A DNA stretch of 64,000 nt from Luteolibacter flavescens (GCF_025950085.1 NZ_JAPDDS010000003.1:1-64000), one strand, 5' to 3'. Numbered from the stretch's first letter, positions 35,730 to 44,887 are shown. Translations and numbers: made by a program. Notes: generated from the letters alone by a model not told the origin.

Positions 35730-36839
35730 TCAGCGCTTTGCCTCACCGCCGCTGCCGCCGCGCATGCCGAAAAAGGATGCCCGGGCGAGCATCGGCTTCT
35801 TCGCATCCGCCCGGCTCGCCACCCGGGCGGACTCGCGCTTGCTGTCCCGCGCGCTGTCCATGCTCGCGGACATCGGAACGTCATTCACGAGAGTGCGGGA
35901 AGTGCTGACCGTCGTGCCGCCAGGGCGCTTCACCACCGGCAACTTCACGGTGGAGGAATTCACTGCCGAGCGGACCACGTCGTCAGGACCCACCCGCACG
36001 CCGTTCTTGAGGTAGGTTCCATTGATTGCGGTGCGGCCGACCATGACGCCGGTTCCTTCGCGGAGGATCTTCCCGTCCTGGCCGACTTCCAGGAAGATGC
36101 GGCGGCTGGAGGACCCGGTATCCAAACGACCGCCGACATTGATTTCGCGACCGGCAGCCACCTCGATGCGAGGCGCCCGGCTGCGTCCCATGTGAAGTAC
36201 GAAGCCATCGCCATTGTCCGCCTTCAGACGCCGGCCAAGTCCGCTCTTCCCCACCGTGATCCTTGAACCGCCGCCGATGCGGATCGCATCCGTGGCCGTA
36301 ATCTCGCCGCTGCCGCCGACGCGCACGGTCTGGCCCGCCAGCACGACATTCCCGCGCGTGGCGGTCACCGAGCCCGTCACCGTCAGCGCGGAGCCCGAGC
36401 CGGCGGTCATTGTGAAAGTGTCGCCGCCCGCGAATGCCTGCTGGTCCACATTCATCGTGGCAAGCGTAACATTCTCCGCCGTCACGGTGCCGGTGACCCG
36501 CAGCGGGGCATTCGGGGAAAAGAAACCGACATTGCCATTGGAAGACACGGTCCCGGATATCGTCTGCGTGGACGTTCCATTGAGCATGTTCACCACGCTA
36601 TTCCCGCCGATGAAGTCGAAGACCAGCTCGCTTCCCGATCCAAGATTGAATTGGCCCCAATCAAGGACCGTATCACCGGTAATTGTAAAAACAGTGCGGG
36701 TGCCGCTGGAAGTTATCTCGCTCAGCCATGTGGCCGTGCCTGGAGTGGATAGCACGGGCACACCTGCGGCCTGACCATGTGCGGATACGACAAGGAATAC
36801 CGGTAATAACCCGGCAAGGGGGAGTAGGGAGATTTTCAT
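35730..36839 (-). CDS. secreted haemagglutinin-like beta-helix protein
   Basis: A 369-residue exported protein with signal peptide MKISLLPLAGLLPVFLVVSAHG. The mature part begins GVPVLSTPGTATWLSEITSSG and continues with short repeats of the type found in the TPS/haemagglutination domain of filamentous haemagglutinins (NLGSGSELVFDFIGGNSVVNML, ISGTVSSNGNVGFFSPNAPL), then Gly-rich right-handed beta-helix strands to about residue 270. The tail is basic and Ser/Arg-rich. No TpsB-type outer-membrane transporter is adjacent. The start at 36839 is preferred over one 19 codons upstream. Confidence 0.75.
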   Translation of the reverse strand: MKISLLPLAGLLPVFLVVSAHGQAAGVPVLSTPGTATWLSEITSSGTRTVFTITGDTVLDWGQFNLGSGSELVFDFIGGNSVVNMLNGTSTQTISGTVSSNGNVGFFSPNAPLRVTGTVTAENVTLATMNVDQQAFAGGDTFTMTAGSGSALTVTGSVTATRGNVVLAGQTVRVGGSGEITATDAIRIGGGSRITVGKSGLGRRLKADNGDGFVLHMGRSRAPRIEVAAGREINVGGRLDTGSSSRRIFLEVGQDGKILREGTGVMVGRTAINGTYLKNGVRVGPDDVVRSAVNSSTVKLPVVKRPGGTTVSTSRTLVNDVPMSASMDSARDSKRESARVASRADAKKPMLARASFFGMRGGSGGEAKR

Positions 36840-36950
36840 GTCGATGCGTTCGGTGGGACTTACGACCGCTCGTATGATTTTGAAAATAAGGGACACTTAG
36901 ACACTTGCAAAGCCATCTTTTTTAGTTTTTCCTATTTTCCGCCTCACCCA
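36840..36950. promoter_or_regulatory. divergent promoter region beta-helix protein / sigma factor
   Basis: A 111-base A/T-rich gap between two gene starts. It must drive both genes; no consensus promoter is clear. Confidence 0.3.
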
Positions 36951-37871
36951 ATGTCCCCCGTTCACCCCCAACGGCACTTGGAAAAGTGTTGGGAAGCCTG
37001 CTGGCATCGTGCCCGCCGGCCGGTGGAAGGCGTGCTGGTGCCGGAGGAGCAGGCGACGAAGATCGCGGAGCAGGTGCTGAGGAATATCTGCTTCGACTAC
37101 GTGGAACTGCCTCCCGAGGCGGAATTCACCGCCCGGGTCATCCAGGAGACTGCCGAGGCCACCCGTGACCTGGTGGCCGGGATTCGCCGGAAGGAGGCCG
37201 ATCCCCAGAGGCATCACGACCCGGAGGATCGCCGCTATTCACAAAACCTGGATCTCGACCGCCTCCAGCGGGCTCATCCCGACCGCGGCTTTAGCGATCC
37301 CGAGTGGAATCGCCTCCCGGAAATCCTGCGCCCCCTCGCCCTCGCCACCCTGAGCCGCAAGGGCATCCAAGGGGCGGACGCCGAGGATGTCTTCAGCGAC
37401 ACGCTGGTGGAACTGGTGCGGGAGCGCGAGGAAAGCCGCCGCGCCCCGATCCTCGATCCCACGGTCTTCGAGGAGATCATCCCGCTTCATTCCCGCATCG
37501 TCCAATACCGGGCGATCGACTGGTTCCGCCGCAAGAGCGCGCTGAAAAACCAGCCGAACTCGGGCGAGAGCTACGACGCGCTGACCGGCGACGCGGATCA
37601 TCCGCTGCAATTCAAGGACACCTGCGAGGAATCCCTAAGCTTCGACAAGATCTACTCCGAATGTCGCGAAGCCCTCACGACCATGGAGTGGCAACTCGTC
37701 TATCACCTCTACGTGGCGCAGACCGCCACCGTGCAGGACCTCGTGATGAACGACGCCTTTTGCAGCCGCCTCGGCATCAAGCCCGGGGCGTCCGCCTCGA
37801 CGCGACGCCGCGTGATCGGGGAGCTGGTGGAGGAAGCGCTGGAGAAGATCAGGGAAAACTTAATATTTTGA
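36951..37871 (+). CDS. RNA polymerase sigma-70-like (ECF-type) factor
   Basis: A 306-residue protein with a sigma-70 region 2-like core (about residues 120-200): GADAEDVFSDTLVELVRE resembles region 2.1-2.2 and HSRIVQYRAIDWFRRKSA region 2.3-2.4 (compare RN.AID..RRR of ECF factors). The C-terminus (about 230-305) may be a diverged region 4. The N-terminal 110 residues are an extension not typical of ECF factors. It is followed by a membrane protein likely to be its partner and faces a surface beta-helix gene. Assigned with moderate certainty. Confidence 0.65.
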   Translation: MSPVHPQRHLEKCWEACWHRARRPVEGVLVPEEQATKIAEQVLRNICFDYVELPPEAEFTARVIQETAEATRDLVAGIRRKEADPQRHHDPEDRRYSQNLDLDRLQRAHPDRGFSDPEWNRLPEILRPLALATLSRKGIQGADAEDVFSDTLVELVREREESRRAPILDPTVFEEIIPLHSRIVQYRAIDWFRRKSALKNQPNSGESYDALTGDADHPLQFKDTCEESLSFDKIYSECREALTTMEWQLVYHLYVAQTATVQDLVMNDAFCSRLGIKPGASASTRRRVIGELVEEALEKIRENLIF

Positions 37872-37911
37872 AAATCCACTGATCAGGCCTGCGATTGGAG
37901 CCAATGACGCC

Positions 37912-38490
37912 ATGGACCCCGACCTTCCAGAACGCCTCCTCCCCGCCCGGGATATCCTTTCCCGCAGCCTCGTGCTCCATCCGCAGGATCTGGCTCCCGC
38001 CATGCCTAGTGGCCTCGCCGAGGACCTGGCCGCCCGTTTTGCCGCCCCGCCGATACACGATACCACGCCCGCGAGTCCGGGCCTGATGGAAAGGCTGAGG
38101 AACTGGATGGCCTCGCCGGGCTTCGGCGTGGCTGCCGCCGCCGTCGTGGTGGTGGGCGTGGCCGTGCCGATGATCTGGGCACCGGATGAGATGTTCCGCG
38201 GCACTGACAAGCAAGTCGCCATGCCCACGGACATGGTGAAGATCGCCTTCGTCGGTCAGAATCCTCGTCTGGAAATGGCCCTCAAGTCGTCCGGTCATTT
38301 CGAGCCGCTGGCATTTGAAAACGACGCCGACTCGGTGCCAGCGCCGAAGGTCGTGATCGACTTTAATACCGGGACCGTAAGTTCCGTGAATCGCGAGGGT
38401 GCCACGGTTTATACATCGCCGCTCCCTGCCAATATAAAGGATGCCCCTACGATAGTATCCGACGCAATCTCGCGGATCGGCGGCAAATGA
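37912..38490 (+). CDS. single-span membrane protein, possible anti-sigma factor
   Basis: A 192-residue protein starting 40 bases after the sigma-like gene. An N-terminal cytosolic part of about 70 residues precedes one membrane span (GVAAAAVVVVGVAVPMIWAP, about residues 75-94) and a periplasmic part of about 100 residues. This topology and gene order match anti-sigma factors, but no known anti-sigma domain is recognisable; that role is inference from position. Confidence 0.6.
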   Translation: MDPDLPERLLPARDILSRSLVLHPQDLAPAMPSGLAEDLAARFAAPPIHDTTPASPGLMERLRNWMASPGFGVAAAAVVVVGVAVPMIWAPDEMFRGTDKQVAMPTDMVKIAFVGQNPRLEMALKSSGHFEPLAFENDADSVPAPKVVIDFNTGTVSSVNREGATVYTSPLPANIKDAPTIVSDAISRIGGK

Positions 38491-38527
38491 ACTTGTGAAG
38501 ACATGGCACGGGATAACAGGATGCGAC

Positions 38528-39463
38528 ATGCGTTTCGCCTCCCTTGTCCCGCTGCTTTTTTCCGCCGGTCTTGTCTTCGCGCAGGAAGCTCCCAAGCCTG
38601 AAGAGTCGCCCAGTCCCGAGCAAATGGAAGCCGCCTACGAGGCGGAAGTCCAAGAGATGGTGAAGGCTCTGAACTATCAGGAAAGCTCCGCCGAACTCCC
38701 CGGCGGCATGGCCAAGCTGAATCTGCCCGCGGGATATCGCTATCTGGATCCCAAGGACGCCCGGACCGTTGTCGTGGACCTGTGGGGAAATCCGCCGCAG
38801 TCCGCGACCGATATCCTCGGCATGATCGTCCCCGCAGGTGAAGACCTCGCGTCCGACGACTCCTGGGCGATCGTGCTTTCCTTCGAGGAAGATGGCTATG
38901 TCTCCGACAAGGACGCCGATGACATCAACTACGACGACCTGCTCGCCCAACTGAAGGAAAGCTCGAAGATGTCCAACGAGGCCCGCAAGGCCGCGGGCTA
39001 CGGCACCATGGACCTGATGGGCTGGGCGGTGGCTCCCCGCTATGACAAGGACAGCAAGGTCCTCTACTGGGCGAAGCGCTTCGCCGTGCCCGAAAGCGAT
39101 GAAGACACGCTGAACTACGATATGCGCGTGCTCGGCCGCCGCGGCGTGCTTTCCCTCAACGGTATCGCAGGGATTTCCCGAGTGAATGACATCGAGGCCG
39201 CCACGCCGGCCATCGTGTCGATGGTGCAATTCAACGAAGGCCACCGCTATGCCGACTTCAATCCGAAGACCGACAAGGAAGCGGAATACTCGCTCGCCGG
39301 CCTGGTGCTCGGTGGCGCGGTCGCAGCCAAGGTGGCGGCCAAGGCCGGTCTGATCGCGAAGATCGGAGCAGTGCTGCTGGCCGGGAAGAAATTCGTGGTG
39401 ATCGGCGTCATCGCCCTCATCGCCGTCGCGAAGAAGCTCTTCGGCCGCAAGAGCGAGGCTTGA
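38528..39463 (+). CDS. DUF2167 family membrane-anchored protein
   Basis: A 311-residue protein with signal peptide MRFASLVPLLFSAGLVFAQ and C-terminal membrane segments (about residues 250-305: GLVLGGAVAAKVAAKAGL and KKFVVIGVIALIAVAKK). The central region (GYRYLDPKDARTVVVDLWGNPP ... GMIVP ... WAIVLSFEEDGYVSDKDAD ... GWAVAPRYD ... LYWAKRF) matches DUF2167, a widespread exported family of unknown function. The start at 38528 begins the signal peptide. It follows the putative anti-sigma gene by 37 bases. Confidence 0.85.
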   Translation: MRFASLVPLLFSAGLVFAQEAPKPEESPSPEQMEAAYEAEVQEMVKALNYQESSAELPGGMAKLNLPAGYRYLDPKDARTVVVDLWGNPPQSATDILGMIVPAGEDLASDDSWAIVLSFEEDGYVSDKDADDINYDDLLAQLKESSKMSNEARKAAGYGTMDLMGWAVAPRYDKDSKVLYWAKRFAVPESDEDTLNYDMRVLGRRGVLSLNGIAGISRVNDIEAATPAIVSMVQFNEGHRYADFNPKTDKEAEYSLAGLVLGGAVAAKVAAKAGLIAKIGAVLLAGKKFVVIGVIALIAVAKKLFGRKSEA

Positions 39464-39516
39464 TCCGGAGGGTGTCACTTGCGGCAGTGGCCGTCTCCCT
39501 GTATTCTCCAAGCCGG

Positions 39517-40080
39517 ATGAGCGGAAACCTTGCCTACCTGTATCCCGAATTGGTCTCGGTGGATGACTACCTCGAAGGCGAGCGCCATTCCGAGGCCAAG
39601 CACGAATATTCCGGCGGGGTGGTGACCGCGATGGCCGGAGCCAGCCGGGAACACGAGTTGGTAGGAGGAAATCTGTTCGCTTCCATCCATGGACATCTCC
39701 GTGGGAAAGGCTGCAGGACTTACAAGTCGGACATGAAGCTCCACACCGAGGTGATCGGTGCGGACATCTTCTACTACCCGGACATCATGGTCGCCTGCGA
39801 TCCGGACGATGACTCCCGCTACTTCGTCCGGAAACCAAAGCTCATCATCGAGATCCTGTCCGACAACATCATGCGGGATCGCGTGGAGAAGTTCCTCGTT
39901 TACCAACGCATCCCTTCCTTGGAAGAATACGTGGTGGTCAGCCAACACCCGGAGCGCGCGGAAGTGTCCATCTTCCGTCGCGCCGATGGATGGGAACCCG
40001 GCGAAACGCATCGGACGGGCGAGTTTATCCTCCGATCCATCGGCCTTACCTTGAGAGTCGAAGACATTTATCTGGCCTGA
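39517..40080 (+). CDS. Uma2 family endonuclease-like protein (DUF820)
   Basis: A 187-residue protein of the PD-(D/E)XK-fold Uma2 family. Typical segments are VSVDDYLEGERHSEAKHEYSGG, YYPDIMVACDPDDDSRYF and KPKLIIEILSDNIMRDRVEKFLVYQRIPSLEEYVVVSQ, with the Asp of PDI and Glu/Lys of IEILS as likely active-site elements. Members are abundant and mostly uncharacterised. The ATG at 39517 is preferred over one 19 codons upstream that overlaps the previous gene. Confidence 0.9.
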   Translation: MSGNLAYLYPELVSVDDYLEGERHSEAKHEYSGGVVTAMAGASREHELVGGNLFASIHGHLRGKGCRTYKSDMKLHTEVIGADIFYYPDIMVACDPDDDSRYFVRKPKLIIEILSDNIMRDRVEKFLVYQRIPSLEEYVVVSQHPERAEVSIFRRADGWEPGETHRTGEFILRSIGLTLRVEDIYLA

Positions 40081-40164
40081 AGCGGGCTCTCCCCTCGCCT
40101 GCCAGAGCATCCGCCGCTGCTTCCTCGCTTGCCCGCCGCGGCGCTGTGCTTTTCCCTTACCGGC

Positions 40165-41022
40165 ATGCCTCGCCTCGCGCTGCTCCAGTCCCGCGGTTTC
40201 GCCACGAAAGCCGAAGCCTTCGATCACCACGAAGCCCTTATCCGCAAGGCGGCGAAGGAAGGCGCGAATATCGTGGTGACACAGGAACTTTTCCTGACGC
40301 CGTATTTCTGCACGATCGAGGACCCCGCGCTCTTCGACCTCGCCGACTCGTTGCCCGGCCCGGTGACGGACCGGCTGGGCGAAATCGCGCGCGAATGCGG
40401 TGTGGTGCTCATCTCCTCGCTCTTCGAGCACCGCGGACCTGGGCTGTATCACAATACCGCCTCCATCCACGATGCGGACGGTTTCCTGATGGGCCTCTAC
40501 CGGAAGAGCCACATCCCGCAGGACCCGGCCTTCGAGGAGAAATTCTACTTCACCCCCGGCGACACAGGATGGCCGGTGTGGGACACGAAATTCGGCAAGA
40601 TCGGCGTGCTGATCTGCTGGGACCAGTGGTATCCCGAAGCCGCCCGCCTGATGGCCCTCGGCGGTGCACAGGTGCTCATCTACCCCACCGCCATCGGCTG
40701 GCTACCGGAGGAAAAGCCGGCGCTCGGCGATGCCCAGCACTGCGCGTGGGAGACCGTCCAGCGTGGCCACGCCGTCGCGAACGGCTGCTACCTCGCCGCG
40801 GTGAATCGCACCGGCACCGAGGGCCAGACTGAATTCTGGGGCCGCTCCTTTGTCGCGAATCCCTACGGCGAGCTCGTCGCCAAGGCATCGACCGACCAGG
40901 AGGAAATCCTTTACCACGACCTCGACTTCGGAGCCGTGGAAGACTTCCGCCGCATCTGGCCCTTCTTCCGCGACCGCCGCATCGACGCGTATGGCGACCT
41001 GACGAAGCGCTGGAGGTCTTGA
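40165..41022 (+). CDS. aguB: carbon-nitrogen hydrolase, N-carbamoylputrescine amidase-like
   Basis: A 285-residue nitrilase-superfamily enzyme with catalytic triad Glu41 (VVTQELFLTPYFC), Lys114 (YRKSHIPQDP) and Cys151 (GVLICWDQWYPEAAR). The sequence around the triad and the C-terminal DLDFGAVEDFRRIWPFFRDRR fit N-carbamoylputrescine amidase, which makes putrescine in the agmatine pathway. The agmatine deiminase partner (aguA) is not adjacent, so the substrate is not certain. Start set at the first strand MPRLALLQ. Confidence 0.88.
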   Translation: MPRLALLQSRGFATKAEAFDHHEALIRKAAKEGANIVVTQELFLTPYFCTIEDPALFDLADSLPGPVTDRLGEIARECGVVLISSLFEHRGPGLYHNTASIHDADGFLMGLYRKSHIPQDPAFEEKFYFTPGDTGWPVWDTKFGKIGVLICWDQWYPEAARLMALGGAQVLIYPTAIGWLPEEKPALGDAQHCAWETVQRGHAVANGCYLAAVNRTGTEGQTEFWGRSFVANPYGELVAKASTDQEEILYHDLDFGAVEDFRRIWPFFRDRRIDAYGDLTKRWRS

Positions 41023-41046
41023 TTACCCGACCATCTCTCCCCTCCC

Positions 41047-41442
41047 ATGCCTGCCAAGCTCACCTCCAGCGCGCCCGTCCTGCTGGTCCGCGACGTGGTC
41101 GCGGCGGCGAATCACTATCGGGACACGATGGGCTTTCACTACGAGCGCTTCTGGGGCGAGACGCCTGACTTCGTCATCCTTCACCGCGACGGCATGTATC
41201 TCATGCTCAGAAAGGCGGAGGATCCCGCGCATGTGATCCCGCACTGGACCGTCTGTCACAACATGTGGAACGCCTACTTCTGGGTGGATGACGCGGACGC
41301 CCTGCACGCAGAATTCGTGGAGAACGGCGCGAAGATCGACTACGGTCCCTGCGACCAACCCTACGGCTGCCGGGAATTCGGCATCCAGGATCTGGATGGA
41401 TACGACATCGGATTCGGGCAGGTGGTCTCGCCACCATCGTAG
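41047..41442 (+). CDS. VOC (glyoxalase/bleomycin resistance) family protein
   Basis: A 131-residue protein with two beta-alpha-beta-beta-beta units of the vicinal oxygen chelate fold: SAPVLLVRDVVAAANHYRDTMGFHYE at the N-terminus and AYFWVDDADALHAEFVENGA later, ending REFGIQDLDGYDIGFGQ. Substrate unknown; family members include glyoxalases, dioxygenases and antibiotic-binding proteins. Confidence 0.87.
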   Translation: MPAKLTSSAPVLLVRDVVAAANHYRDTMGFHYERFWGETPDFVILHRDGMYLMLRKAEDPAHVIPHWTVCHNMWNAYFWVDDADALHAEFVENGAKIDYGPCDQPYGCREFGIQDLDGYDIGFGQVVSPPS

Positions 41443-41780
41443 CGGATTGACTGGGTCCCTCCGACGTCTCGCGCGCCGCTGGAAATCCCCGCCCGCAAGT
41501 CATCTCCAAGCCGTCCAAGCGACTGGCGAATCCCGCCCGAAATCATCCTCATGGCCCCTCCCAGCCGAAACGACGCAGTCGTTTCGCTACGTCCGTAGCA
41601 GAAGGGCTGCGCCCTTCTGGCTTCTCGCTCTCCGCCGGAAATCGCCGCCCGCGAGTCATCTCCATGCTGTCCAACAACTGGTGAAGCGCTCTCGACATCA
41701 ATCTTCAGACCGTCCCCCGCCGGAGCGACTCAGTCGCTACGCTACTTCAGGCGCCAACCCATCATAACGAGGTCGCACCC
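41443..41780. repeat. intergenic region with three covarying palindromes
   Basis: No gene is supported in these 338 bases. Three palindromes of the same family as those after galK are present: 41566-41586 (CGAAACGAC arms), 41599-41619 (CAGAAGGGC arms) and 41722-41740 (AGCGAC arms). Adjacent spacers repeat CATCTCCA and CGCCCGCAAG/CGCCCGCGAG segments, so the region is itself partly duplicated. Confidence 0.75.
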
Positions 41781-42212
41781 ATGCTCATCCGCCCCGCCCT
41801 ACCTGCCGATCAAACGGCGCTTGCCGACCTTTACCTCAGCTCACGTCGCGCGGCATTCACCTGGCGCGATCCCGCGGACTTCCTCCACGAAGACTTCGCC
41901 CGGGATACGGAGGGGGAACTGATCCAACTCGCCGAAGCACCCGACGGCACCCTGCTCGGCTTCCTCTCCCTGTGGGAACCCGACAACTTCATCCATCATC
42001 TCTTCATCTCCCCGGAGCACCGGAGACAAGGCGTCGGCCAAGCCCTTCTCACCGACCTCCACCAGCGGATCCCCGGCCTCTTCCGCCTGAAATGCCTCAT
42101 CGCCAATATCCCCGCGATTGCCTTCTATCAGAAGCTAGGCTGGGTGGAGATCGGCAACGGAACCACTGACGATGGCGACTACCTCTTGCTGGAATCGTCG
42201 ACCGCCGGATGA
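41781..42212 (+). CDS. GNAT family N-acetyltransferase
   Basis: A 143-residue acetyltransferase. The acetyl-CoA binding motif A is IHHLFISPEHRRQGVGQALL (R/QxxGxG/A as RRQGVG), and motif B lies in AIAFYQKLGWVEIG. The acceptor substrate is unknown. It follows the palindrome region and precedes a block of unfamiliar genes. Confidence 0.9.
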   Translation: MLIRPALPADQTALADLYLSSRRAAFTWRDPADFLHEDFARDTEGELIQLAEAPDGTLLGFLSLWEPDNFIHHLFISPEHRRQGVGQALLTDLHQRIPGLFRLKCLIANIPAIAFYQKLGWVEIGNGTTDDGDYLLLESSTAG

Positions 42213-42309
42213 AACTCTTGCTCACCAGTCTGACTGATCAAACAAAGCAACGGACCACCTACTGATCAGACGCCCGTTTGTAAGCGCCTTTCCGCTCCAG
42301 TCGGCTCAA

Positions 42310-42702
42310 ATGAGCGACGAGTGGACCATAATCAGCCCGCGAACTTTTGAGACCATGCCAAGAGGCTCCATCACCAACGCTCTGATCAGATGCAGGCGGC
42401 CGGATCGCGAGGCGGACGGCCTGTTCGATCTGGTCCGACCGGATCTGAACCTTTGGGTTCTGGAACTCGGCTACACACAGGATGGACACCAAGCCGATCA
42501 GATCGACGAAATCTGCGGACAATTGGAGATGCATTCAAACCATCTCAAGAAACTCCGAGGAGGGAGCGCAGACTACACTCTCCACCTCACGTTCGAACTC
42601 CCGGATCACGAGCCAGTCGTCCTTCCTCCGATTTTATCCCGACTGGTGTCAGACTGCGGACTCCATCTCGAACTCCACGCCACAAAGATCTCCGAAAGCT
42701 GA
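42310..42702 (+). CDS. hypothetical protein, possibly DUF4279-like
   Basis: A 130-residue soluble protein. The pattern of a polar N-terminal half and a C-terminal half with alternating strands (LNLWVLELGY ... YTLHLTFELPDHEPVVLPPILSRLVSDCGLHLELHATKI) is reminiscent of DUF4279, a family often found in immunity or accessory loci, but this is a visual impression. The gene lies in an A/T-richer stretch and is followed by two membrane protein genes. Confidence 0.6.
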   Translation: MSDEWTIISPRTFETMPRGSITNALIRCRRPDREADGLFDLVRPDLNLWVLELGYTQDGHQADQIDEICGQLEMHSNHLKKLRGGSADYTLHLTFELPDHEPVVLPPILSRLVSDCGLHLELHATKISES

Positions 42703-42786
42703 CCGACCGGTGGAAATACTTCCGCAACACCGTCAGCAAGGCCCGAAACTCATTCGCCAGGATTTTACCAACTTGCGCGCCCATTC

Positions 42787-43137
42787 ATGAATTCCTTGTT
42801 GCCCATCCTCGCGGAGATCGCGGACAAGATGCCCTCATTGGACGAAGTCTGGAGACGTTCGTTCATTCTCGGTGCCATCGTCGCGATGTTGACGGCGGCA
42901 TTCTCGATGATCCGTCTGTGGCTAGGCGGAGTGATGGTCATCCCATGTTTCATCCTTGGCATCCTGGCCGCTTCGTCAGGTGGAGTGATGGACCAGTTGG
43001 TCGTCCGGGAGTTGGGATCGGCTTACCTCCACCAAGAACGGATCTCCTGTTTCGTTCCGTGCGGCCTGGCGTCACTGGCGTGGCTGATCGTGTGGCTGAC
43101 ACAACGGTCGGTCCACAATTCAACCGGGGGACGCTGA
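42787..43137 (+). CDS. hypothetical membrane protein
   Basis: A 116-residue protein with three predicted membrane helices (around SFILGAIVAMLTAAFSMIRL, GGVMVIPCFILGILAA and VPCGLASLAWLIVWL). No family recognised. It lies between two other hypothetical genes on the same strand, 84 bases after the first. Confidence 0.6.
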   Translation: MNSLLPILAEIADKMPSLDEVWRRSFILGAIVAMLTAAFSMIRLWLGGVMVIPCFILGILAASSGGVMDQLVVRELGSAYLHQERISCFVPCGLASLAWLIVWLTQRSVHNSTGGR

Positions 43138-43332
43138 CCTTCTGCCATTCTGCATGCACCCGACCTGACGATCATGGCCTACCTCTCATCATTGCTGATG
43201 ATCCCTGTGGAAGAGGTGATGAAGCACCATACACGCGAATCCATTTCCGCATGCGTGACCCGTTCTTTCGCATGCTCTCATTTAATCGCCGCTCATCCCC
43301 GGATCAAACCGATCCTTGATGGAGGCACGCCA
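43138..43332 (+). other. non-coding or decayed stretch
   Basis: This 195-base gap reads open in two frames but without start sites or motifs that support a gene. It may be the 5' untranslated region of the next gene or a decayed fragment. Confidence 0.3.
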
Positions 43333-43920
43333 ATGAACACCGAACTGTGGCATCCGATTGCAAAGCCACACTACCACTTTCCCGAGGACCTTCCGGCAGC
43401 GATTGTAGCACTCGACGATCTGGTGGCGACTGAGCCAACGCTCCATGAGGAAGAATGGACCTTGGCCGAGATTCACAAACTTCGCGACGCGTGCCGCTAC
43501 GCCGCCGATCACGGACTGGCGATGGTGGTAATTCTATCCAACACCCTGTCCCTACCTACGATGCGAGGAGGCACACCCGAGAATCACACGAAGCAACCTC
43601 GACAGGATCAGGCCGTCCATTCCAGCAAACGTCCGCCTGCGACGATCCGACAATGTTTTATCTTCGGAGCGCTGGTCTTCCTGTCAGGCTTGGGCCTGAG
43701 AGCTTGGATGATCCCTTACGGGAAAAGGCTGCTTCAAAAGGTGGAAGCTGCATTTATGACAGGGAATGGGGGAGATTACATCTCAATCGACGAAACTTTC
43801 ATTCAAATAGATCTTTGCATCATCGCGAGCTACGTCCTGATGCTTGCCGGAACAGGCATCATTCTTCTCGGTATCGTAAGAAACCGTCAGGCGGGGCGGG
43901 CTAAATTCACGGCAACCTGA
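43333..43920 (+). CDS. hypothetical protein with two C-terminal membrane spans
   Basis: A 195-residue protein. The start at 43333 is chosen because GGAGG lies 7 bases upstream; a longer frame from 43174 lacks this. The N-terminal 100 residues are acidic and soluble (PHYHFPEDLPAAIVALDDLV ... EEEWTLAEIHKLRDACRYAA), then come two membrane spans (about residues 108-128 and 160-183). No family recognised. It converges with the methyltransferase gene and overlaps its 3' end by 14 bases. Confidence 0.6.
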   Translation: MNTELWHPIAKPHYHFPEDLPAAIVALDDLVATEPTLHEEEWTLAEIHKLRDACRYAADHGLAMVVILSNTLSLPTMRGGTPENHTKQPRQDQAVHSSKRPPATIRQCFIFGALVFLSGLGLRAWMIPYGKRLLQKVEAAFMTGNGGDYISIDETFIQIDLCIIASYVLMLAGTGIILLGIVRNRQAGRAKFTAT

Positions 43921-44767
43921 CGCACGACACCGCCAGAAACACCGGAAACTCTTTCACGGCCCGGTTCTCGCCCTTCGCCCTAGGCCCCGGTTGGGAGCGG
44001 CGGTGGCTGTAGAGTTCCTCGCAGACGGTGATGGCGAGTCCGGCTTGGCCGAAGGCGGTGAGGACTTCGCCAATGGGGCGGTGGTAGAAGGTGGTGGTGT
44101 CCCCTCCCCCTTGCCCGGGGTGGGTGACGATGGGGATCTCCTGCGGGACGCCGTAGCGATCGACGCGGCGGTATTGCAGCTTCCGTCCTTCGTCCCAGCC
44201 CCAGTGCGCCTGCTGCGGGATGCGGAAGCAGGGATGCATGAAGATGGCGACGAAGCGCCCGCCGGGCTTGAGCGCGGCGGCGAGCTGGCGGGCCATGGCG
44301 GGAAGGTCCGGCACATCGTGCACGGCCATGATGCACGCGGCGGCATCGTGCGAGCCATCGGCCCACGGCCCGGGGGCACAGGCATCGGCGACCATGAGCT
44401 CGACACGCTTTTCACCGCGAAAGCGCGCACCCGCGGACTCGATGAGCCGCGGCGAGGCATCGACGCCGGTGACATGACCCACCTTTGCCTCCAGCAGGAT
44501 GGGGATCAGGACGCCCTGCCCGCAGCAGAGATCGAGGACCCTTTCGCCCGGCTTGGGAGCAAGCAGGCGCATCGCGGCGGGGAGGATGACGTTGCGGTGG
44601 TAGTCCGAGCCCTTGTCGCCGACGAGCTTGTCATACCACCCGGCCACCTGGTCCCAGCCTTGTTCGGTGGTGCCGGAAGAGCGCGCGTGCTTCTTCGGCA
44701 TCGGCGGGCCTGAACGCTGCCACGTTTTCTTGGCTTGGTACTGCGGGCGTTTGCGGGGAATTGACAT
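43907..44767 (-). CDS. class I SAM-dependent methyltransferase
   Basis: A 286-residue protein with a classical methyltransferase core: motif I VLDLCCGQGVLIPILLEA, GVDASPRLIESAGARF (motif II), DAAACIMAVHDVPD (post-motif) and LKPGGRFVAIFMHP. The N-terminal 60 residues are basic and likely disordered; the start could instead be at 44701. The C-terminal part (GGGDTTTFYHRPIGEVLTAF) is like UbiE/arsenite-type small-molecule methyltransferases. Substrate unknown. Confidence 0.88.
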   Translation of the reverse strand: MSIPRKRPQYQAKKTWQRSGPPMPKKHARSSGTTEQGWDQVAGWYDKLVGDKGSDYHRNVILPAAMRLLAPKPGERVLDLCCGQGVLIPILLEAKVGHVTGVDASPRLIESAGARFRGEKRVELMVADACAPGPWADGSHDAAACIMAVHDVPDLPAMARQLAAALKPGGRFVAIFMHPCFRIPQQAHWGWDEGRKLQYRRVDRYGVPQEIPIVTHPGQGGGDTTTFYHRPIGEVLTAFGQAGLAITVCEELYSHRRSQPGPRAKGENRAVKEFPVFLAVSCVRLP

Positions 44768-44887
44768 GGAAGACCTACGGGCGTGGGAATGTCGGGTCAC
44801 GGGCGAAACCCGCCGCTTGTTTGGCAGCGGCCCTGCCCCTGTGCAAGACATCCCACGCTGGCCAACCCGCGCCCGCGCACCCCGTTC

